The translations under genes were made by a program, and so were the position numbers. This document shows positions 1-5,314 of a stretch of DNA of 5,314 nt, one piece after another. The notes under the pieces were generated by a model. That model was not told the origin of the DNA and did no database searches. It saw nothing but the letters and a program-made list of their open reading frames with translations. The DNA comes from an uncultured Verrucomicrobiota bacterium (GTDB taxonomy: Bacteria; Verrucomicrobiota; Verrucomicrobiia; Chthoniobacterales; SZAS-18), in contig CALMVM010000586.1 of the NCBI GenBank assembly GCA_937873255.1, forward strand, positions 1 to 5,314, read 5' to 3'. How positions within the stretch are numbered: the first letter of the stretch is position 1; every line of letters starts with the position of its first letter.

Positions 1-10
1 ATCGTCCCCC

Positions 11-40
11 GTTCCGCGCTCCGAGTTCCGCGTTTCTCGA
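11..40. repeat. Short imperfect tandem repeat upstream of the kinase gene
   Basis: GTTCCGCG occurs at 11-18 and again at 25-32, giving a 14-base period, and the following bases (CTCCGA, then TTTCTCGA) are loosely alike. It sits about 70-100 bases before ATG 112. It could be a direct-repeat operator or just compositional noise; no promoter boxes could be placed with confidence beside it. Confidence 0.3.
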
Positions 41-111
41 ATGCCTCCTGCTTTCTCCACTCCGAAACCCCACGCGGCACGGTGCGTTCGTTTGCCCCTC
101 CGTGCAGGCCC

Positions 112-3100
112 ATGGAAGCAGACACCGCCTACATCAAACAACGCAGCGAACAGCTCTACCGGAGCGAGCGGACGACCCTCGCACGCCGCAAGGACCGGAT
201 GTTCGCCGTGCTGCTTGTCCTCGAATGGCTCGCGGGCATCGCGGTCGCGTCGTGGCTCAGCCCCCGCACGCCCATCGCGCACGTTCCGCTCGTCAGCGTG
301 GAAATCGTCGCCGCCGCCGTGCTCGGCGCGTTGTTCGCCGGGGTGCCGCTGTACCTGATCTTCCGGCGCTCGCAGTGGCCGCTCACCCGGCACGTCGTCG
401 GGGTCGGGCAGATGTTGTTTTCCGCGCTGTTCATCCACCTCTCGGGCGGGCGCGCGGAGATGCACTTCCATATTTTCGGCTCGCTGGCGTTTCTGGCGTT
501 CTACCGGGACTGGCGGGTGCTGGTGACTGCTTCGGTCGTCGTGGCGATTGACCAGTTCGTGCGGGGGATTTTGTGGCCGCACTCGGTGTTCGGACCGGGG
601 GCGGTCAACGCCCACTGGCGCGCGCTCGAACACGTCGCCTGGGTGGTCTTCGAGGATATTTTCCTGATCTTCGGCTGCGTGCGGGGCGACGACGCGATGC
701 ACGCCCTGGCCGAGCGGCAGGCGGAAATCGAGGATTCCCGCTCCAGCGTGGAGCGCGCCGTCGGCGAACGCACCGCCCAACTCGCCCAGAGCAACCGCGA
801 CCTCGCCCGCCAGAACAACGAGCGCCAGCGCATCGAACACGAACTGCGCGCCGCCCAGAACGAACTGGAGAGCCGCGTGCGCGAACGCACCGCCGAACTC
901 GGTGCCGCCAACCGCGCGCTCAAGCGCCAGATCGACGACGGCCGCCGCACGGAGGAGGAACTCGCCCGCGCCGTCCAGCGCCACCGCTTCACCAACGACA
1001 GCGTCCCCCAGATCGTCTGGACCGCCGGGCCCGACGGGACCATCGACTATTTCAACCGCCGCTTCCACGAATACACGGGCATGACCGTCGAGGACGCCCG
1101 CAACGGCGGGTGGCTATCCTCCGTCCATCCGGACGACCAGGCGCGCTCGGCCGAACGCATGCGCCACGCCATCGAGACCGGCGAATCGCCCGACTCCGAA
1201 CTGCGCATCCGCCGGGGCCAGGACGGGACGTATCGCTGGCACCTGAGCCGCGCCATCCCCATGCACGACGCCAACGGACAGGTCGTGCAGTGGTTCGGCA
1301 CCGCCACCGACATCGACGACCAGAAGCGCGCCCGCGAAACCGCCCAGCGCAGCGAGCAGCGATACCGCTCGCTGGTCGCCGCCAGCGCACAGATCGTTTG
1401 GCTGACCGATGCCGAGTGCCGCATCACCCAGGACCTGCCCGAATGGCGCGCCGCCACCGGCCAGCGTTTCGAGGAAATGCGCGACTACGGCTGGATGAAC
1501 GCCATCCACCCCGACGACCGCGAACACGCCGCCGACCTGTGGCGCTGGGCGCTGGAAACCAAGACCGTCTACGAGAACGAGCACCGCCTGCGCATGGCCG
1601 ACGGCTCGTATCGGCATTTCACCACGCGCGGCGTGCCCGTGCTCGAAGCCGACGGCCGCGTGCGCGAGTGGATCGGCACGAGCGCCGACGTGACCGAGCG
1701 CAAGGGGGCCGAGGAAGTCGTCCGCCGCGCGCAGGAAGACCTCGAAGCGCGCGTCAAGGACCGCACCGCCCAGCTCACCGAGACCAACCGCGTTCTCCAC
1801 CAGCAGGTCATCGAGCGCAAACAGATCGAGGCCGAACTCGCCGAGGCCCGCGACCAGGCTGTTAACAGCGCCACGCTCAAGAGCCAGTTCCTGGCGAACA
1901 TGTCGCACGAGATCCGCACCCCGATGAACGGCGTCATCGGCATGACGAGCCTGCTGCTCGACACCCCCGTCACCGAGGAACAGCGCGAGTACATCGAGAC
2001 GATCCGCACCTCGGGCGACTCGCTGCTGGCCATCATCAACGACATCCTCGACTTTTCCAAGATCGAGGCCGGCAAGCTCGACTTCGAGGAGTTGGACCTC
2101 GACGTGCAGGCCACTGTCGAAGGTGCCATCGACCTCCTCGCCGAAAAGGCCCAGGCCAAGGGACTCGACCTCGCCTGCCATGTGCTGGAAGACGTTCCAC
2201 GCCAACTGCGCGGCGACCCGGGCCGGCTGCGGCAGATCCTCGTCAACCTCGTCGGCAACGCGATCAAGTTCACCCCCAAAGGCAAGGTGCTCGTCCATGT
2301 CGCCAAGTTGCAGGAAACCCCCCGCGACGCGCAGATTTGCGTGCAGGTGTCCGATACCGGCATCGGTCTGAGCGAGGAAGGCGTGAAGGGTCTCTTCCAG
2401 CCCTTCGTGCAGGCCGACGGCTCGATGACGCGCAAGTTCGGCGGCACCGGCCTCGGGCTCGCCATCTCGAAGCAACTCGTCGAGTTGATGGGCGGCCAGA
2501 TCGGGGTGGAAAGCGCGCCCGGCAAAGGTTCCACCTTCTGGTTCACGGTGCTGCTCGCCAAACAGCCGATTCTCCTGGAAGAAGAGGAGGGCGCGCCCGA
2601 ACAACCCCCGGCCAGTTTCGTCGGCGTGCGCACGCTCATCGCCGGTTCCAGCGGCACGGGCGAGGTCCTGCGCGAACAGCTCACCGCTTGGGGCATGGAG
2701 GTCGTCGCGTACACCGACGGCAAGGACGCCCTCGCCGCGCTCAAGCAGACGGCCGACGCCGGTAAGCCCTGCGGCTTCGTGCTCGCCGACATGAGCCTGC
2801 CCGGCCTCGACGGCGCGACGCTGGCCTCGGCCATCAAGGACGACCCGCTCATCGCCCCGGCGCGCGTCATCATCCTGCTCGCTCCCGGCCAGAAGGCGAC
2901 CTTCACGACCGGCGGGCGCAACGACGTGGCCGCGTGTCTGAGCAAGCCCGTCAAACGCTCCGCGTTGCGCGACCTTTTCGCCCAGCAGCTTGCCGCCAAG
3001 GCCACGCAGCCCATCCAGCGTCACACTCGGCGCATTCAGCCCGTGCCGCGTCCGGCCAAGGGCAAGGGCAAGCACATCCTCGTCGCCGAGGACAACCACG

Positions 3101-3480
3101 TAAACCAGAAGGTGGTCATTCGCCAGCTCCAGAAGATCGGCTACCGCGCCGACGCCGTCGCCAACGGCCAGGAAGCCCTCGAAGCCACGGCCAAGGTGGC
3201 CTACGACCTCGTGCTGATGGATTGCCAGATGCCCGAGATGGACGGCTTCGGGGCGACGAGGGAAATCCGCCGCCGCGAGAACGCCAACGGCATGCACACG
3301 CCCATCATCGCGCTGACCGCCAACGCGCTCGAAGGCGACCGCGAACGCTGTCTGGCCGCCGGCATGGACGACTACATGAGCAAGCCGCTCAAGATCGAGG
3401 ATCTCCAGGCGATGCTGGAGCGTTGGACCGTCAAGGACGACGCCCCCGCCGACAAGGAAGCTCTGCCCACGGCGGCGTGA
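112..3480 (+). CDS. Membrane-bound hybrid sensor histidine kinase (PAS-PAS-HisKA-HATPase-REC-REC)
   Basis: A two-component hybrid kinase that should sense a signal at the membrane, autophosphorylate on histidine and pass phosphate to a receiver. Numbering is from ATG 112. About six hydrophobic segments lie in residues 30-191, with a histidine-bearing motif at 109-120. A charged coiled coil spans about 200-290. PAS/PAC domains lie at about 291-408 and 415-530, each with a W...HPDD motif (334-342, 461-469). A second coiled coil spans 533-590. HisKA has the H box SHEIRTP with H599. The HATPase shows the N box (N712, N716), G1 DTGIG (748-752), F box (761-767) and G2 GGTGLGL (777-783). REC1 (about 838-960) keeps D893 and K945 but lacks the acidic pair. 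REC2 (about 987-1105) has E993, D994, D1037, T1069 and K1091. No HPt domain follows, so phosphotransfer must continue in trans. An in-frame GTG at 82 would add ten residues; ATG 112 is preferred, although only a weak CAGG lies just upstream. Signal and target are unknown. Confidence 0.95.
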   Translation: MEADTAYIKQRSEQLYRSERTTLARRKDRMFAVLLVLEWLAGIAVASWLSPRTPIAHVPLVSVEIVAAAVLGALFAGVPLYLIFRRSQWPLTRHVVGVGQMLFSALFIHLSGGRAEMHFHIFGSLAFLAFYRDWRVLVTASVVVAIDQFVRGILWPHSVFGPGAVNAHWRALEHVAWVVFEDIFLIFGCVRGDDAMHALAERQAEIEDSRSSVERAVGERTAQLAQSNRDLARQNNERQRIEHELRAAQNELESRVRERTAELGAANRALKRQIDDGRRTEEELARAVQRHRFTNDSVPQIVWTAGPDGTIDYFNRRFHEYTGMTVEDARNGGWLSSVHPDDQARSAERMRHAIETGESPDSELRIRRGQDGTYRWHLSRAIPMHDANGQVVQWFGTATDIDDQKRARETAQRSEQRYRSLVAASAQIVWLTDAECRITQDLPEWRAATGQRFEEMRDYGWMNAIHPDDREHAADLWRWALETKTVYENEHRLRMADGSYRHFTTRGVPVLEADGRVREWIGTSADVTERKGAEEVVRRAQEDLEARVKDRTAQLTETNRVLHQQVIERKQIEAELAEARDQAVNSATLKSQFLANMSHEIRTPMNGVIGMTSLLLDTPVTEEQREYIETIRTSGDSLLAIINDILDFSKIEAGKLDFEELDLDVQATVEGAIDLLAEKAQAKGLDLACHVLEDVPRQLRGDPGRLRQILVNLVGNAIKFTPKGKVLVHVAKLQETPRDAQICVQVSDTGIGLSEEGVKGLFQPFVQADGSMTRKFGGTGLGLAISKQLVELMGGQIGVESAPGKGSTFWFTVLLAKQPILLEEEEGAPEQPPASFVGVRTLIAGSSGTGEVLREQLTAWGMEVVAYTDGKDALAALKQTADAGKPCGFVLADMSLPGLDGATLASAIKDDPLIAPARVIILLAPGQKATFTTGGRNDVAACLSKPVKRSALRDLFAQQLAAKATQPIQRHTRRIQPVPRPAKGKGKHILVAEDNHVNQKVVIRQLQKIGYRADAVANGQEALEATAKVAYDLVLMDCQMPEMDGFGATREIRRRENANGMHTPIIALTANALEGDRERCLAAGMDDYMSKPLKIEDLQAMLERWTVKDDAPADKEALPTAA

Positions 3481-3501
3481 GATCCATCCACCCACGTGGA
3501 C

Positions 3502-3532
3502 AACGGACACCTCCTACGGCGTCTCCGTTTTT
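3502..3532 (+). terminator. Candidate intrinsic terminator of the histidine kinase gene
   Basis: Starting 21 bases after the kinase stop codon, AACGGA (3502-3507) can pair with TCCGTT (3524-3529), and the interior can pair further (GAC with GTC, CC with GG, with a mismatch or bulge). Five T residues (3528-3532) follow and partly overlap the stem. Position and T-run fit Rho-independent termination; the stem is short and imperfect, so confidence is modest. Confidence 0.42.
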
Positions 3533-3535
3533 CCG

Positions 3536-3595
3536 ACCGGGATAACCCCCGCCAGCAAGGCGCGTCTGAAAGGGGCCGATCACGGGTTATCCGGT
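3536..3595. repeat. Intergenic imperfect inverted repeat (12-bp arms, 35-base spacer)
   Basis: ACCGGGATAACCC (3536-3548) is the reverse complement of GGGTTATCCGGT (3584-3595) apart from one extra G in the left arm. The spacer (3549-3583) contains its own small hairpin, CGCC (3550-3553) with GGCG (3559-3562) around AGCAA. It lies between the 3' ends of two convergent genes. No T-run follows on either strand and no target-site duplication flanks it. It could be a structured 3' UTR element, a transcript-end barrier for either gene, or a copy of a dispersed intergenic repeat; the sequence alone does not decide. Confidence 0.6.
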
Positions 3596-3629
3596 GACGT
3601 GAGGCCGCCGGCGAATGGCGGGAAACACG

Positions 3630-4208
3630 TCAGGCGGGGAAGGTGACGAGGCGATAAATCTGAACGATGGGCAGCTCGAGGTCGGGCGAACGCAACGGCA
3701 GGCGGTCGTCGGGCCGGCGGTGTTCGGCCATCGTCCAGAGGCCGTCAGCCTGGCGGGTGAAGTGTTCCACGCGCATGGCCTCGACAGCGACGAGGACGTA
3801 TTCGGTCAGGGAGGGCAGCGTGCGATAGCGCAGCATCTTGTCGCCGCGGTCGAATGCCTCCGTGGAAGGAGAGAGGACCTCGAAAATGACTTGCGGGTTG
3901 AGCAGCGTGGCGGGCCGGGAGGAACGGTCGTACTGCCCCTCGCCGCAGAAAGCGACCACGTCGGGGTAGGTGTACAGCTCTGCCTTTTCGATCTTCACCC
4001 GCTGGTCCAAAGGGTAAGATTCACAGGGCCGGTCGCCGAAGGCCGTCTTCAGCGCGAAGTCGATGTTGGAGACAATCTTGGTGTGCTCGGGTTCCGCGCC
4101 GGCCATCGCGTAGATTTCCCCGGCGACGTACTGGCTTTTGTACGCGGCCTGGTTTTCGAGCAGGACGTACTCTTCCGGCGTGAAGTAGCGTTTGGGCAAG
4201 GCGCTCAT
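3630..4208 (-). CDS. Uma2-family (DUF820) PD-(D/E)XK nuclease-fold protein
   Basis: A 192-residue protein of the Uma2 family, predicted restriction-endonuclease-like fold; the family is common in multiple copies in some bacteria and its cellular role is not established. Visible family marks are an N-terminal FTPEEY (9-14), GEIYAMAG (30-37, with E31), H42, the YPDVV strand with D83, FEVLSPST with E110 (109-116), K124 in GDKMLRY, and TEYVLV (135-140). D83, E110 and K124 are the likely metal-site residues by analogy with PD-(D/E)XK enzymes. The length is normal for the family and the gene looks intact. The ATG at 4208 is chosen because the protein then begins MSALPKRYFTPEEY, as relatives typically do; an in-frame TTG at 4247 would add 13 residues but overlaps the predicted -35 box. 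No Shine-Dalgarno sequence precedes ATG 4208. It lies 45 bases downstream of the smc stop on the same strand, with no toxin, methylase or transposase partner in view. Confidence 0.88.
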   Translation of the reverse strand: MSALPKRYFTPEEYVLLENQAAYKSQYVAGEIYAMAGAEPEHTKIVSNIDFALKTAFGDRPCESYPLDQRVKIEKAELYTYPDVVAFCGEGQYDRSSRPATLLNPQVIFEVLSPSTEAFDRGDKMLRYRTLPSLTEYVLVAVEAMRVEHFTRQADGLWTMAEHRRPDDRLPLRSPDLELPIVQIYRLVTFPA

Positions 4209-4218
4209 GGCGAAGAAT

Positions 4219-4247
4219 ATTAAACGCCCCGGCGCGAGGGTTGGCAA
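4219..4247 (-). promoter_or_regulatory. Predicted sigma70-type promoter for the Uma2 gene
   Basis: Reading the minus strand, TTGCCA (4247-4242, five of six matches to TTGACA) is followed after exactly 17 bases by TTTAAT (4224-4219, five of six matches to TATAAT). The TTTAATATT stretch stands out as AT-rich in a very GC-rich gap. Transcription would be expected to start at about 4211-4213, only a few bases before ATG 4208, so the mRNA would be almost leaderless; this agrees with the missing Shine-Dalgarno sequence. The start site and use of the promoter are inferred, and read-through from smc remains possible. Confidence 0.5.
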
Positions 4248-4253
4248 ACTGGT

Positions 4254-5314
4254 TTACGGCGCGGCGGCGGTCTCGCTGGCGAGGCGTTCGGTCTTGCCGA
4301 AACTCTCGGCGATGCTGGGAGAGTCGGCGCTCTCGGCGTGGCCGGTGGCCTGGGCGGCCTCGTCGATGGCCCCGGGCACGGCGGAGGCGTTGGCGGTGCC
4401 CATGAGGTCGTGGCCGACGCCGGTTTCGCGCTCGCGCTTGGCCATGCGGACAGCCACGAGCTTGCTCACGCCGGCCTCCTCCATCGTCACGCCGTAGAGG
4501 ACATCGGCGCGGGCGATGGTGCGCTTGTTGTGCGTGATGACCACGAACTGACTCTGGCTCACGAAGCGATCGAGGATTTTCAGGAAGCGCGCGATGTTGG
4601 ATTCATCCAGCGGGGCGTCCATCTCGTCGAGCACGCAGAAGGGACTGGGTTTCACCATGTAAACCGCGAACAGCAGCGCGACGGCGGTCATGGTTTTCTC
4701 ACCACCGGACATGAGCGTCACGGACTGGAGTTGCTTGCCGGGCGGACGCGCGATGATGTCGATGCCGCATTCGAGCGGGTCCTGCTCGTTGACGAGGAGC
4801 AGGTTGGCTTTGCCGCCGCCGAAGAGTTCGGTGAACATCTCCTGGAAGTTCAGCCGCACGCGCTCGAACGTCTCGGCGAACAGGTCGCGGCTGGTGTTGT
4901 TGATCCGCGCGATGATGGAAAGGAGGTCGTGGGCAGGGACGGTGTCCGGCCGCAGGCGAAGCTGGGCTTCGCGGACCGCGTGGCGGGCGCGGCGGTCATG
5001 CCAGGTGTTGAAGGACTGGCGGCGGGCGCGGAGGTCGGTTTCGAGGGTTTCGGCGGCGGAGGCGGCCTCGGCGTGTTCGTCGCGGCGGGCGGCGATGACC
5101 TGATCGGCGGTGGCGAGGTTGGCTTGTGCAAAATCGATCTCGGCGTCGAGGGCGGTGGCGTCCGTGCCGTAACGTTCGAGGCGACGGGCGTGCTCGGCGA
5201 GCTCGTGGCGGCGGCGGTCGATGAGTTCGGCGAGTTCCGTGCGGCGGGCGTCCATCGGCTGGCGCTGGCGGCGCAGCGATTCGTGGCGGCCCTGTGCGGT
5301 GGCGACGCTCAGGC
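4254..5314 (-). CDS. smc: Chromosome partition protein SMC, C-terminal part (5' end beyond window)
   Basis: The last 352 codons or so of an SMC ATPase, which dimerises and works with ScpA/ScpB kleisin partners to organise and segregate the chromosome. No stop occurs in frame up to base 5314, so the gene continues beyond the window; the ATG at 5255 is internal and is used here only for numbering. Residues 1-100 are charged, heptad-like coiled coil, the returning C-terminal arm. The head half-domain follows: the region around NNTSRDLFAETFERV (119-133), FTELFGGGKA (141-150), the ABC signature LMSGGEKT (181-188), Walker B FCVLDEMDAPLD (206-217) with D210 and catalytic E211, and the switch VITHNK (239-244). 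Walker A and the hinge would lie outside. After about residue 277 comes an Ala/Ser/Glu-rich tail of some 55 residues that matches no domain I know. RecN and other SMC-like ATPases are less likely, because the signature-to-YGVTMEE-GVSKLV segment is typical of SMC. Confidence 0.93.
   Translation of the reverse strand, partial: LSVATAQGRHESLRRQRQPMDARRTELAELIDRRRHELAEHARRLERYGTDATALDAEIDFAQANLATADQVIAARRDEHAEAASAAETLETDLRARRQSFNTWHDRRARHAVREAQLRLRPDTVPAHDLLSIIARINNTSRDLFAETFERVRLNFQEMFTELFGGGKANLLLVNEQDPLECGIDIIARPPGKQLQSVTLMSGGEKTMTAVALLFAVYMVKPSPFCVLDEMDAPLDESNIARFLKILDRFVSQSQFVVITHNKRTIARADVLYGVTMEEAGVSKLVAVRMAKRERETGVGHDLMGTANASAVPGAIDEAAQATGHAESADSPSIAESFGKTERLASETAAAP

Noticed and set aside
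82..111. GTG at 82 as the kinase start
   Set aside because: It adds ten residues with no family character and has no Shine-Dalgarno sequence; ATG 112 begins a plausible charged N-terminus before the first membrane segment.
573..1865. A 430-codon plus-strand frame within the kinase gene
   Set aside because: Its product is extremely Arg/Pro-rich with no domain features, as expected from a shifted frame of a GC-rich gene.
1114..3510. A very long open frame (798 codons) on the minus strand, antisense to the kinase gene
   Set aside because: It mirrors codon bias of a GC-rich gene. The translation is a Gly/Ala/Val/Leu/Asp/His-rich string without recognisable motifs, while the plus strand shows a full kinase.
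3536..3595. Integron attC site
   Set aside because: The arms contain TAACCC and GGGTTAT, but GTTATCC does not fit the GTTRRRY core, and no integrase or cassette structure is present.
3536..3595. Miniature transposable element with terminal inverted repeats
   Set aside because: The bases flanking the arms (TTCCG and GACGT) are not a target-site duplication, and 60 bases is very short; not supported by this single copy.
3605..3621. CCGCC-GGCGG hairpin as terminator of the Uma2 gene on the minus strand
   Set aside because: The stem is only five pairs and no T-run follows it on the minus strand, so intrinsic termination is not supported.
3615..4223. A 202-codon plus-strand frame opposite the Uma2 gene
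   Set aside because: The minus-strand frame carries clear Uma2 motifs; the plus-strand frame shows none and is a shadow.
4225..4240. GC-rich stretch as an intrinsic terminator of smc
   Set aside because: Only a three-pair stem can be drawn and the downstream bases are the AT-rich promoter-like box, not a T-run.

Overview
The window is G+C-rich and holds two complete genes and one gene cut by the right edge. The phylum cannot be proved from one window. A membrane-sensor hybrid kinase of this N-terminal type, an orphan Uma2-family gene and an SMC protein of this C-terminal style would fit a Verrucomicrobiota (Opitutales-like) or Planctomycetes-like bacterium; this is inference from family resemblance, held with low to moderate confidence.

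Layout. Bases 1-111 are a short upstream segment with a small imperfect tandem repeat and no convincing promoter. Bases 112-3480 (+) encode a hybrid sensor histidine kinase of about 1122 residues: multi-pass membrane sensor, coiled coil, two PAS domains, coiled coil, HisKA, HATPase, a first receiver that looks degenerate, and a second receiver that looks intact. Bases 3481-3629 are a convergent intergenic region with a terminator-like hairpin for the kinase and a separate long imperfect inverted repeat. Bases 3630-4208 (-) encode a Uma2-family PD-(D/E)XK protein of 192 residues. Bases 4254-5314 (-) are the 3' end of an smc-type gene for chromosome condensation and segregation; its reading frame stays open through the right edge.

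How they relate. smc and the Uma2 gene lie in the same direction with 45 bases between them, and that gap contains a good sigma70-type promoter match placed so close to the Uma2 ATG that the transcript would be nearly leaderless. The kinase gene converges on this pair and looks like an independent unit. No cognate response regulator, HPt protein or output gene is visible, so the kinase pathway cannot be assigned. No RNA gene, insertion sequence, CRISPR array or phage gene was seen. I found no clear new multi-gene system; the points most worth following are the kinase's histidine-bearing membrane sensor and non-canonical first receiver, the compact promoter before the Uma2 gene, and the intergenic inverted repeat.
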